Both the position numbers and the translations under genes were made by a program. From positions 10,127,950-10,191,949 of the forward strand of contig JAQFVV010006215.1 of the NCBI GenBank assembly GCA_028023455.1: a stretch of DNA of 64,000 nucleotides, written 5' to 3'. The notes under the pieces are model-generated. The model did not search any database, was not told the DNA's origin, and saw only the letters and a program-made list of their open reading frames with translations. Shown here piece by piece: positions 10,346 to 23,200 of the stretch. This DNA comes from Epiperipatus broadwayi. Taxonomy: Eukaryota; Onychophora; Udeonychophora; Euonychophora; Peripatidae. Every line of letters begins with the position of its first letter. Position 1 is the stretch's first letter.

Positions 10346-13300
10346 GATGGGTTATGCTAACATCAGATTAATTTCAAAAATTATTTGACATTTATTTAAC
10401 AAAAAACAAAAAATAATGCAATAGAATAATATTTACATTTATAATGTTGAGCTAGCAATGATGGCTTCCTATCATTTTAAAAATACCATAAATTTTTCTT
10501 TCCAAATCTTATGATAGGATTCCATACCTAAGCAGTCTTTATTTCAAAGTTTTAAACAAACAAAAAAAAAAAAAACTAATTCAAAATAATGTATACAGTA
10601 AATTGAAATTAAATGTATGAAATAATAAAAAAATATAGCAGTAAAAAAGAAAATTAATAATATACAAATTCTGAATCTACCTTGCTTAAAATATTGACTA
10701 TAATTATATTTTAGTTATTGGAATAAGCTATTTTAGCTGATTACTGAATGAATGACCTATCACATATTTAAGTTAATTGACATTAATGAAAAAAAACCAT
10801 TCGTTCACCATGATTAATCATACATCCAAAAGAAACAAACAAAAACAAAATGACTATTACTCAGTTTTAGTAATAGCTATTAATAAAAAAAATATGTCTA
10901 TTTGCTCTAAAGTTTGTAGTTAATGTAGAATAAGTCAAAATCTTACTTGAGGTCACATTGGTAGAGCAATATTGAATTTCAGAAAGGATTTGTGAATTTT
11001 CATCTTTATTAATTATTACAAATATTTTTCTTATTTTGATTTTTTCTCTTACCCATTCCACACAGCTATATATATTTTAGATACATGCTTCCATTTCTGA
11101 CGTGCCAGTGATCAAATTTGAACAACGAAGTTCATTACAAAAAAAAAAAAATCACAGGTCATAAAATTTACAAATAGTAAAATAAATAATAATAAAAATT
11201 ATAGGAATCAATAAAAAATAATCTTCATGAGAAAAACAGGCATTGTCGTTATTTAACATTCTCTCCACATTGCATATTAATCTCTATATGTGACATAGTT
11301 TTCCAATGGCATTGCTGAATTCACACTAATTAATCCTGAGAACTGTCCAGTTATTTCTTTCAAACACACAGCAACAACCCTACTGCAGTTCTATATCCAT
11401 AAACACTTAAAGAGATATTTTGCACAGACACATTTATAAGAGCATAGATGTTGGTGTCAGTCATCTATATTATATTCTTTTTACTCAGCATCCATTTCAG
11501 AATTCCCTTTATATGATTGTAGTTAATTATTTAATGGCATTTATGTATCTGAAAAAATGACGTGAGGACTTGATCGATCTCCAAGTTTTAAATTTATTTT
11601 TCTAAACTTTCTTAAAAATCTATTCAAACTTTCTAGCATACGTGTAAACTATTAATCTATTTTTACCATTTATACATTTTGATTTGTTGTTTAAGCACAC
11701 AGTTGAAACTATTTTCTTTTTTTTATTATAATAATAAAGATTTCCATTTTATTGCTTTTTAGCCTTAAATATCAGACATCATCTTAATATATATTTTTTA
11801 AAAAAAAACAATATTAATAACTGTTCGGAGACTTTTCTTCGTGTGCAGATTTTCCAATTGTTTTTTAAACCAAAAGTCTCTCATGCCGATTTTTAATAAT
11901 TCATTGTTACAAATTTATATGTTTGTTAAAATATTTTTTCTCTTTTTGCATTGTTTTCAGTCTCCCAAATTCAATCACATAGTGGATATTTTGACGTCAC
12001 GTCATTATTTTTTTAAATCCTCGTTTATGTCAGTCTCAGCATTCTATTAAGTATTAATTTAATTATTAGTAAGATTAGGTTCTGGATATATATATATCAC
12101 AGCTTTAGAGATGCAGAAATTTAAAGTGCGTCTGTCAAAAAAATATAAAATTAAAATAAAAATAGCAGTTTATTTGAGGTGACTTTTGTATTTGTTTCGC
12201 ATATATATATATAGGTTTTGACTTCAAATGCTACACTACAAATCTCAAAAACCTCAGAATGAAAATGCGAGAAATGTTTTGCTTCTTTATTTCACTGATT
12301 TTATTAATGAAAGAAGAAAGTATATATTTTTGATAGTTATATTTAAAAATTAAACATATTAAGCTTATATAAATAATTGCCTGTAGACATAAATTCCATA
12401 CACTATCACTTTTTTAAGTTTACTTATTAATTTTCTCTATTTAATTTATATCTAATAAATTATAATATTCTTTCTTGATAATGGTTGGATTTTAATACTT
12501 TGTCATAATTAATTTATTCTATAACTTTGATACTAGTATATTATATTAATAATCTGTAGTTTTCAAATCGTTTACATTTTTTTCAATAGGAAAGTTTTTA
12601 CAGAGAGGAGTAGAGATATGTATCTTTATGTGGGTATAATTAACAATATTTTGGTAAATAATTAGACATTGATAAAAGATAAGATTTGTGTTGTTAGTTC
12701 TAAAGTGGTGGCTGAAAGCATAATTATCATCCTCACCATCATTTTATAAATTAATAAATAATCTAAATAAATATAATAAATGGGCATATATAATGTAACT
12801 AAGTGAAGATCACTTATTTCCAATAGGTGCCCAAAGTTATCTTAGCTTAACCTTTTGTTTGAAATTTTCTGATTTTTAAAAATTAATAATAATAAAAAAT
12901 GGAAATTAACTTAGTTAATGAATAAAATAGGATAATCTAATATAGTATAGGTGAATTAATTTTATAAGGGATGTTAGACAATAATTGGAAGTAAAGAAAA
13001 TATCAGAAAGAGTTGTAAGTAAATAAATAGTATTAAATAATAAGTTTAAAAATAATGTGTACATTTTTATTAAAACAATATAATAATATTTATTAGATGT
13101 AATTTAGATTAGCATTTCACTTATAAAGTTATTTTGAATTAAATATTCATTTATCTTTTATTTTGTAGTTTTCTTTTAAACAATGGGTGTGAGATCATGT
13201 TTATAGGTTACCCATATGTGAAAATATGTGTGTATGTAAGAAAGAGCCATAAACATAAAAATAAACAAATAATTTAATTCTAATATTGATAAAAAAACAA

Positions 13301-16300
13301 TAAATGGTGGATAAAAAATATTGAAATGAAATATTTAAAAGTTTAATGAAGAGGGATAGCTATGAATTTTATATTTATTATTGTTGTGTTTTATAAAATA
13401 TTATTCCAAAATATTACATATTTGTTAACAATGAACTTGTGATTTTTGCAGCTGTTGAGTCACATGATTTGGTATGATTAAATCGGTTGTGTTAGTAAAT
13501 AGATTACACAGCTGATCTATCAAGAATAGTAAAGTTTAAAAAATAATAATTTCATTGGTTTACAAGTCAATTAACATAAAAAGTGGGAGTATTAGAGAAT
13601 ATGAGATATAAGATACAAATCTGGGATTCATCCAGGGGCTGATTTTTGATTTTATTTTGTTTTCTGCACATGGTTTTGAATCTTGAATTTTTATTTAATT
13701 AAAAAGTTGTAATTTCCTTTAAAACTTTATTATTTATTTTAAAAGTATAATCTTTAATATTGCCTTGCAGTAATGAGTGGCTGAATTTTTAAAAGGTAAC
13801 TTTCCTGATATTCAAATTTCAATCACAACTTAAAACTATAGTAAAAAAAATGTTTGGAATAAATCTAGCATCTTTTATCTTTTATGCATTTGATTTAGTT
13901 GTTTTTCTTTACTTGGAAGTAAAAGTAAAATTAAAGCACAAAATTTTAATTATTTACATGGATAAACATTCGGTTGCATTAAACTATTTTATCAATAAAA
14001 TATTAAGTATTTATCCTGTTAAATTAAAAATATATGTAAAAAAAAGACATTTATAAGTTAAAAACATTATAATGAAGTTACATTTGTTTAAATGAACTAA
14101 TAAAGAATGAGTAATTTTTTTAAAAAAGTTATTAGTTATACCTTGACATAAAGTAGAAATGATTTGTTTAGATAAATGCAAACATAAAAATATATATTTT
14201 AAAATGATAATACTTATTTTACCCAGTAATAAAAAAAAATTATTCGGAAACAAAACTTCAAAATAATCTGCAAATATCAGTAATGAACTTATATTTGTCA
14301 AGTACATAGTAAATGGTTATATGTGCCATTATTTATGAGTAACTTTGAGGCAGATAATTTTAGCTTATAATCCAAGGAACATCTTGAATTATAAAAGAAG
14401 TCTACAATCACGTTTGAAATACTAAAAGGCAATTGGTTTAAAATAAAACATGTCTTGAAATATTATTATATTTAAAAAATATTTTAAGAAAAAAAAACTG
14501 TATTTTAAAAAAATACAAAAAATAAAGAAATTCAAATAAAGAGATATTATTATTATGCATTTTGAACCTGGGATTCTATAAATAAAAATGTGCTCAGCTG
14601 AAGAATTTATTTTTTTTTATGCCGGCTTAGTCTTATCATTTAAGTATTTAAAATTATTTTTTAAAAAATGCAAGTATTCTTAAGGAACTATAGAACTTTT
14701 TCATTTGAAAATAATTGCTATGTTTTATAAATGTTTTGACTGAAACTTTGAACTCGGATAGATAAATTAACCTGAAAAATTTATCTACATATTTTAAATG
14801 GAAAAATCATTATAGAGCTAAAATATGAACTTGAGTTATTGCATTTTTTTATTTACTTATTGTCTGTTTTATTGGTCTTAAAAAATTAAGCCATAAAGAT
14901 ATTTATGCTATATATTTTGTGTAACATTTTTCTTTTTTTTTTGCATAAATGTACCAAGTAAATTAGGGTTATAGTTTTAAAGCATAATAGGTTTATTAGT
15001 ATGTGCAAATGGTTTGCCATTCTTAGGTAAAGTTTATTTGTTTATTAAGCATTTCACAAGTTAATTTTTATTTGATAGTTTCATTTATAGAGAATTAAAT
15101 ATCACAGTCTTAGTTTATTATAGGGTGTTTCACTCATTTTTATTTTAAATCTACCAAAGAAGTTTATCAGAGAGTATCCATTCATTTGTTTCATGAATGT
15201 TACATAATTAATAATTACAAATATTTTTATATGCATTGAGAATTAATATTTTCACATTCAATTTGCAATCTTTTAAAAGTCCACTAGTCACTATATTAGT
15301 ATTGAATATTTTACTATATGTGCATTGTGCTTTGCCTAGAATTTTATATGCATTTAATTTTAAAGTATTTCTCATAGTAGTTTTTTTACACAGTTTTTCC
15401 TTTGTTGGTTCTTACATTGAATATACATTTTGTATTTTTAAACTTCTAGGAATAATTAAATTAATTAATGTGAAGTCTATATCTTGTCATTAGTTAATAT
15501 TTGTTAGCCTCATCGTGTTAGGCTTAGTTAATAATTTTGATTATGCTTTATGAAGTAGACACAGTCCTCGATCCTTATTGTATTGTATTTCCATGAATTG
15601 ATAATGCTTGTGCCCATAGAGAGTTATTTTATAGAATTTTCCAGTGATGATAATCACATTTACAAGCATTGGAATCCCATGAGAAGAGGATCATGCTTTC
15701 CTGGTGCATCATTCCTGTTTTGATGTACTGTAGACAAAGTCCAGGCATCTTCATTTCTGCCTCAAGGTTAGGTATTTTTTGAAAGCCATCACATTCTTTT
15801 CCTGCTCTGAGGAGCCTATATGTTTCTTATATTTTCACCTATTATTCATGATGACTTAATGCTAGTTCCACCACAGTAGGTGATGTTGCATTTGTTTTTA
15901 GATTAGTGATAACAAGATATTCTTGTTTGAGGAACTTTGTTTCTTCAGGTAGTGGTAGCTATTGTAAGGCTCATAGGTATATCAATGTTTGAATTGTGTT
16001 GCTATGATAGTCTTATCATGCACAAGCTAACCAACAGTAAGTTATATTTATTTTAAAGTATGTTAAATTATGCATATGGTATAAGTGGCAATCCACACAT
16101 ACTAATTTTAATATTTTCATCCAGAGTTTCACCGCTGGATTTGTAAGTCTGTTACATCTTTAATTTTAAAACATTGAGGGAATAATTTTATGTGGACAAA
16201 ATTTATTTAAAAGTGTATAACTGATTTCTGATGAGTTAATTCCCCATGTATCTAATTTAGTTTAATTTTAAAATTAGCTTAGTCTGATTTAAATATATAT

Positions 16301-17844
16301 AACTGGCTACAATATTAGTTATTCATTGTTTTTCCAGCTTAGTGTTTGTTAAGCTTAGTGTTTAAAAAAATATAGACCTAGTTGTGTGTTATTCTAATTG
16401 CTAGATAACCCAATATTGTTATGAATTATGATAATTAAAAGTAAATTTGTACTTATTAAAGTGAGATATTGCAATTAAAGTTTAGAATTTTGAAATCTCT
16501 AATTATTTAAAAGAGATTAAAATCTAATATAGAAAAACCTTTACCCAATATTAGATATAATAATATTATTTATTGGTTTATTTATTAAAATAAACAATCT
16601 AAAAGAATTAAGAGGGATATTTAAAACAGTAACTAAAGAAATTATATATTATTATAAACCAAATAAGGTTTCAAAAATCAAAATGTTTGTAAGACGTTCC
16701 AGCGCGATATTGGCAATGTTTAAATATATATTTTTTTAAATTGTAAACAATTTTTTTATTATTTTTAATAAACAAATCTATTATTATTTCAACAACTTTT
16801 GTTTTGTTTATTTTGCTTTTATATGAAAATATTATTGTCTTGTGTTCCAAGTTCATAAAATCTTAAGTTTCCAAAGTTTATTAAAATTTAAATTCAAAAG
16901 TTCACAAATATATCATAAAGTTAATTAAATACATGTGATGTTGGTTTTAAAATTATAAAGCCAGGTTAAAGTAAGTGGTTCTTAGATCGAATCACAATAA
17001 CAGATAATTGGCTTATATCAGGTAATTAGCTAAATGTTTAATTAAAAGCTTATTTTTTTTTAAATTATCAGTATATCTTCTCAGATGAAAGACAATGCAA
17101 CATGAGATTAAGAATATTTGTACATCAGAAAAATATTTTATTTACAATGATTTTAAAAGCTGTACTTTATCTTATTCTAACTGCATATTATCTATCATTA
17201 TCTTAAACCTTATGTCTAAAGAATTTAAATCCATCTGCATTTGAAATCTTGAGTAGGTTGTCTGTGAATATGGGAAAGGCATAAAAAATACCCTTGTCTT
17301 TTTCTTTGCTCGAGTAATATTTTGGATAGCAGGCAATTATTAGTTTAAATTTCAATTGATTCATTAAATCTTTGAATTAATAATTATTTATTCATTATTC
17401 TGGGATTGAACCATAAGGTAATTATTTGTGATCAGCCAAGATATTACTCATTGGTTCTATCCACCCAGCAAGTATTTATTAGATAACTTAAATTTATAAT
17501 TTTGCAGAAGAGTTTATTTTAGAAATCCCTGAGGTTGTTTACTCTTGTTGCCTTATTAAATATAATTTTAGAAAGATAATCTTTCACAATCAAGGTATCA
17601 TTTATTCTTATTCAGAGTGTGTGTGATCTGTTGGTAGGACTATTCTAATAACTATTAGTTGATGATTTAAATAATTTGTGTGGTTTAATAATAAATTATT
17701 AATATGCCATTATGGTTATAGTTATAATGGGATTGGATTTGATCTCTACCTGATTGTGCATCTCTGAATCATCATCTCCTTTCTAAATTTTATTGTTACC
17801 CAACTGAGCTGAATCGTTAAGAGTCTCTCATTTTATTCTTTTCA
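10346..17844. other. Long AT-rich region with no recognised gene
   Basis: Repeated A/T runs and short chance open frames only (longest about 98 aa at minus 14011-14307, no family resemblance). A palindromic CRE-type site TGACGTCA lies at 11992-11999, immediately followed by a further CGTCA. At 15560-16010 the minus strand is less AT-rich and reads as broken protein-like sequence, perhaps an old transposon fragment. Nothing here supports a functional gene. Confidence 0.4.
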
Positions 17845-18222
17845 TATCATTTCTTATATTTTGTTCACAATTCTTTTATCATCTTGTCCACTTCAAATCA
17901 TTTATTTTCTTATTCTTACATTTCTCTCTCCACAATTTGTCATTTCTATCTCGTTTCATTCTCTTCATCTTTTCTTTTCTCTCTCTTTTATTATCATCTT
18001 TCTCTTTAATTCTATTTTTTTTAATTCTTTAAACTTTACATTTATTATCTTTAAACTTTTCCCCTTCTCCTCTTCTTTTCTTTCCTCTTCTTTCTTTTGT
18101 GGTACAATTATCATCTTTCTCTTTAATTCTATATTTTTTAAACTTTTTCCCCCTTTCTCTTCTTTACCTTTCATCTTCTTCTTTTCCCTCTCCTCCTTTC
18201 ACTTCTTCTTTTGGTTACAATA
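17845..18222. repeat. Pyrimidine-rich tract (plus strand)
   Basis: About 370 bases are overwhelmingly T and C on the plus strand, built from TTCTTTTTCC-like words. A near-duplicate phrase (ATTATCATCTTTCTCTTTAA) occurs at 17990 and again at 18108, implying internal duplication. The open frames on both strands are a by-product of this composition. Confidence 0.8.
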
Positions 18223-18826
18223 AATAGTGATACTCATGTGGTTTGTTTATTATTTGTGAGCCATCATCAGAGATATGAGTAGCATTGAAACATTTGATAA
18301 TCTTTAGAATTAAATGTGAGCTCCTAAGACTCATTATAATATAACAATTTATGATGTTAAACTTTTATATGATAATTTGTCTGAGAATATATTTACACAA
18401 CTAGAAAATAATAAGGATGTTTTTCCCTTAATACAAGTACACATGACATTGCTATAAAATGGAAAATGCTACACAGTTATAAATAATGAACAACTGTGGT
18501 TCAAGCCTGGTACAATTATAAGTAAATATTGATTGTAACTTTATCTAGGTCAATATTGCCTAGTTGCACCCAGATATACAGACATATATATGAGAAAGCA
18601 ATAAATAAAGAGGAAAATGGTTAATTGCAGAGTGGTTTATCCTAATGGGGTATAAACTGCTTAATTGGTTAATAATAGTAGATCAAAAATAATTGATCTG
18701 GTGCTAGTGACTGCCCTAATAAGGAGTAGTAAGGAAGTGAATTTTGTCTAGATTAATTTTATACTCTATTACTAACATGGCATTGTATAGGTTCTTCACA
18801 TTTTTGTTTAAAAATAATCTATATAC

Positions 18827-20200
18827 TGTAACGTTTATTTATATACATTACAAATATATTGGCATTGGGTAAAAAAAAAAACTAAAAGATAAAAGTGGAT
18901 TTAAAATTTTGTTGAGTAATTTTTTTTAAAAAAAAAAAAAACGTACAATGAGGGTTGAATTATTCTTCTTATTTTTTTTTATGTGATTAGTAATAACAGT
19001 AATTCGAGAGAACAAAAGAATTCCAAAAGCAAGTAAAAAAAGATAAGCTGAAAGTAGAAATACTCAAATTAATTAAAGATGGCCGAAAACTTGAAGAAAA
19101 TAAAGACTTTATTACATAAAATTTATAAAGACTGGATAAGATTAAAAAGGCATGGTACTAGCATGCGCAGAAGTCCTGAAAACTGGATATAAAAAGGAGG
19201 GATCCGGTTGAAGAAGGGTCTTGTTCATTTTGTTTCTCTAGTTGGTCTTGGATAACATTAATATATCCAAGATCGCTCTTCGCTGAAGGAATTCAGCATG
19301 TCGCAGTGAACCGGAGCTTCTGAAGACATCGGACCTAATGATGTACACCAGGAAAAGCCTTCATGACCGACTGGGGAAATGGACCACAAGATCAAGCAAT
19401 AACCAAAAGGCCGAGCTCATTATAACCAAAAAACTATGCATAGTTATCTACTACTGAATTCATGAAACTTACCGGTAAGAATAATTATCCTGATTGTGAC
19501 AAAGTTAACTATTTAAAACTACTCGTAAAAATATACGTATAAAAGAATTCCGATAGTGACTTTAATTTTTCTATATGAGAGACTCTTATTTAACCAAGAA
19601 CTTTTTGTTTATTTTAACTGATATTTATATTTTCTGGATATTTCCCACCTGAATTAAATGTGTTCTCTCCAAGGTATTAATTAGCTACTTAACATGAAGT
19701 ATTTTAGTTTGTCAAAATTAAAAATATTTCTAATATCAATTCTCATTTGTGCGTTATTAATAATAGTTATTATTTTTTATTATTAAATTTATTTTTAGTG
19801 TAATAAGATTTAAACGTAAGTTACCTTTGCCAATATGTTTCAATATGCCCAGGACTAATAATCGTAAAAATCATTAATTCTCATTACGGTAGAATTACTG
19901 TCCCTTAAAAAAAAATATAACAAAAATCTTTTTATTTTTTTTTGTTTTACAACTTGCGAGAGGTGCTGGCGACATATTTCAGCGGATTCTTAGGAATTCT
20001 GGCACCCATATTAAATAAAATTAAAAGTTGATTTTGTCAATAGCACAATTCGTAACAATTAATAGGCTGAAGTTGATCAGGAAAAATAGCTGTGCTTTTA
20101 GAATAGAAATACAACTTTCTTTTTTTTTGACATGGCTTGATCAACTCACGCGCAGTTTATATTAGCATGTAAGAGGACAAGCAAAACGAAAAACGTTACA
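18827..20200 (+). repeat. 5' LTR (1374 bp)
   Basis: Begins TGTAACG and ends CGTTACA. It matches 20962-22333 along its whole length apart from scattered substitutions and small A-run indels. Confidence 0.9.
19188..19195 (+). promoter_or_regulatory. TATA box of the LTR promoter
   Basis: TATAAAAA in a GC-richer context (GGATATAAAAAGGAGGGATCC). Transcription would start about 25-30 bases on, near the TTGTTCATTTTG at 19220. It is conserved in the 3' LTR near 21322. This sets the U3/R boundary and the plus orientation. Confidence 0.7.
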
Positions 20201-20961
20201 ATGGCGACCCAACTCGGGCTCGATTTAACAACTACAACCTGAGATGAGTTACTACAACCTGAGATGAGTTGTAATGATAAAGAACATTACAATGATGACT
20301 CAAAGAAACTCACAGCCGGAAAATAAATTATGATTTTTTTGAAAAAAAAAAAAAATTATAAAAAAAAAAACTAACTAATTAAACCCTGATTATTAAAATA
20401 TGAAAGAAGATATTTTTTTAATATGACTTCCAGAAAGAAAAAAAAAATATTTTTTTATATATATGTCTAAAAACATGATCGTGGCTGATGTAGACATAAG
20501 TCACAAGTATTTGACCGGGTAGGCAGTTACTGAAGAGGGGAATAACATAGCCCCGAGTCCTTATCCGCAGAATATGAACATAAGACCATCTTTAAATGCT
20601 CATCAGACTATTTCTAGCAGAGATCCCAATAAAGGGGAAGGCGGATCAAGTTGGACCAAGTTGCCACGAGCCTGTAAGACTCAGAACGATGAGCAATGCT
20701 CATTTGTGCTTATAACTTGGGCTTCTTATCGTTAATATTACACTAAAGCGGATAGGACACAGATGAATGTTGAAATATTTTCCATTCCTGCCGTGTTAGA
20801 CCTAAAAGTGAGCGTTAAAGCCGAATGTCGCTTGTGAATGAGTCTACACAATATATCAGCACGCTACTACAGAAAAAAAAATACGAATATGAATTTAAAA
20901 ACTTAAGAATAAAATTACTGTAAACCCCTATTTTATTCTCATCTCCTGGCACTGGTGGTAT
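20201..20961 (+). other. Internal region of the LTR element, non-coding
   Basis: Opens one base after the LTR with TGGCGACCCAACTCGGGCTC, which resembles the primer-binding site for lysine tRNA. A 20-bp unit (ACTACAACCTGAGATGAGTT) is duplicated at about 20228-20270. No open frame of useful length remains. A packaging or leader role is the natural inference. Confidence 0.75.
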
Positions 20962-22333
20962 TGTAATGTTTATTTATATACATTACAAATATATTGGCAT
21001 TGGGTAAAAAAAAAAAACTAAAAGATAAAAGTGGATTTAAAATTTTGTTGAGTAATTTTTTAAAAAAAAAAAACGTAGAATGAGGGTTGAATTATTCTTC
21101 TTATTTTTTTTTATGTGATTAGTAATAACAGTAATTGGAGAGAACAAAAGAATTCCAAAAGCAAGTAAAAAAAGATAAGCTGAAAGTAGAAATACTCAAA
21201 TTAATTAAAGATGGCCGAAAACTTGAAGAAAATAAAGACTTTATTACATAAAATTTATAAAGACTGGATAAGATTAAAAAAGGCATGGTACTAGCATGCG
21301 CAGAAGTCCTGAAAACTGGATATAAAAAGGAGGGATCCGGTTGAAGGAGGGTCTTGTTCGTTTTGTTTCTCTAGTTGGTCTTGGATAACATTAATATATC
21401 CAAGATCGCTCTTCGCTGAAGGAATTCGGCATGTCGCAGTGAACCGGAGCTTCTGAAGACATCGGACCTAATGATGTACACCAGGAAAAGCCTTCGTGAC
21501 TGACTGGGGAAATGGACCACAAGATCAAGCAATAACCAAAAGGCCGAGCTCATTATAACCAAAAAACTATGCATAGTTATCTACTACTGAATTCATGAAA
21601 CTTACCGGTAAGAATAATTATCCTGATTGTGACAAAGTTAACTATTTAAAACTACTCGTAAAAATATACGTATAAAAGAATCCTGATAGTGACTTTAATT
21701 TTTCTATATGAGAGACTCTTATTTAACCAAGAACTTTTTGTTTATTTTAACTGATATTTATATTTTCTGGATATTTCCCACCTGAATTAAATGTGTTCTC
21801 TCCAAGGTATTAATTAGCTACTTAACATGAAGTATTTTAGTTTGTCAAAATTAAAAATATTTCTAATATCAATTCTCATTTGTGCGTTATTAATAATAGT
21901 TATTATTTTTTATTATTAAATTTATTTTTAGTGTAATAAGATTTAAACGTAAGTTACCTTTGCCAATATGTTTCAATATGCCCAGGACTAATAATCGTAA
22001 AAATCATTAATTCTCATTACAGTAGAATTACCGCCCCTTAAAAAAAAATATAATAAAAATCTTTTTATTTTTTTTTGTTTTACAACTTGCGAGAGGTGCT
22101 GGCGACATATTTCAGCAGATTCTTAGGAATTCTGGCGCCCATATTAAATAAAATTAAAAGTTGATTTTGTCAATAGCACAATTCGTAACAATTAATAGGC
22201 TGAAGTTGATCAGGAAAAATAGCTGTGTTTTTAGAATAGAAATACAACTTTCTTTTTTTTTGACATAGCTTGATCAACTCATGCGCAGTTTATATTAGCG
22301 TGTAAGAGATCAAGCAAAACGAAAAACGTTACA
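20962..22333 (+). repeat. 3' LTR (1372 bp)
   Basis: Begins TGTAATG (one transition from the 5' copy) and ends CGTTACA. It carries the same TATA box and AATAAA-containing U5-side segment as the 5' LTR. Confidence 0.9.
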
Positions 22334-22389
22334 ATACTTTCAATCTGTTACAATATATAATTGATTGTGTGACATGGCATGTAGACAAA

Positions 22390-22605
22390 TTATATAGATA
22401 AACAGATAAAGAAATTGATGAATGGAGGGATGGATAGATGCAAATAGTCTTAGATTATTGGACAGTAACAGAGATATAAGAATAAATAAGATAAAGTTAT
22501 AACTGGATAGGTGTCTCAACATATAAGAAAAGGGATTCATAAATAGATGAGTAGATTGATAGAGAGATGTAGGTGTAAATAGAGAGATATTTATAAATCA
22601 ATAAA
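22390..22605. repeat. Degenerate GATA/GGAT-type microsatellite
   Basis: Repeated GATAGA, GATGGAT and TAGATA words over about 200 bases directly beside the LTR element's right target duplication. Confidence 0.6.
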
Positions 22606-23200
22606 CTGGCTAGTTGGTACTAAAAATAATTTTTACAATAAATATGTATAATTAAGAATGAAGGAACTATTTTCTTTTTTTAAAATAATGTGGCTTTTTT
22701 ATTCAATGATGAACTTTATTCATCCAAAAAATATGTACATTATAATTTGCAATTTAGGTAACAAGATATAACCATTACAATTGGTATTAGAAACACCATG
22801 CAAATAAAATGAATTATTATGAAACAAATGTTTTTTTCCTTAAGAAATCATTTATTGGAGTACAGATTATACAGAATACATTAGATTACTGGTTTATTTA
22901 TTTACATTTGTTTTAGTCTTTATTATATTGGTTACAATTGAGCTAGAATTTACATATCTCATTTATCTTCTGAAGTTTTATATTAGGAGTTTGTCTTTAG
23001 TTGCACCATATTCATTCAAGAAACCATTTTCCATTCATCATTTGGCTTATCTGTTTTTTATTGTTTTTGATATTTCCTCTTCCCCCCCTTTTTCCTTTCC
23101 TTATCTTTTTTGCATTTTCATTCTTTGTTCTTGTCTTTTTTTCCTTCTCTTTTTTTCTTCTAGCTTTAGTTGCCATTTCTTTTTACAAATTAGATGTCAG
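22606..23200. other. No gene; short pyrimidine-rich patch
   Basis: AT-rich sequence with a C/T-rich patch at about 23070-23165. Plus-strand open frames there (up to 116 aa) are Phe/Ser/Leu-rich products of that composition. On the minus strand this may be the 3' end of the decayed LINE that follows. Confidence 0.4.

Larger units (their letters stand above)
18823..22337 (+). mobile_element. Complete non-autonomous LTR retrotransposon (TRIM/LARD-like)
   Basis: Two near-identical LTRs of about 1.37 kb flank a 761-bp internal region. The LTR ends form a 7-bp inverted pair, TGTAACG and CGTTACA. The target duplication is ATAC (18823-18826 and 22334-22337), as in Gypsy-type elements. The internal region starts with a primer-binding site but has no gag or pol, so the element would need proteins supplied in trans. 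The LTRs differ at roughly 20 positions by eye, mostly transitions (about 1.5%), so insertion was fairly recent. There is no clear polypurine tract just before the right LTR, which is odd; that edge is pyrimidine-rich. Orientation is set by the promoter and primer-binding site. Confidence 0.88.

Noticed and set aside
17861-18223. 120-aa hydrophobic plus-strand frame and its 69-aa charged antisense frame
   Set aside because: Both come from the simple pyrimidine tract, where stops are rare.
21371-21574. 67-aa minus-strand frame in the 3' LTR
   Set aside because: The same region in the 5' LTR does not keep the frame, and it runs against the LTR transcription direction.
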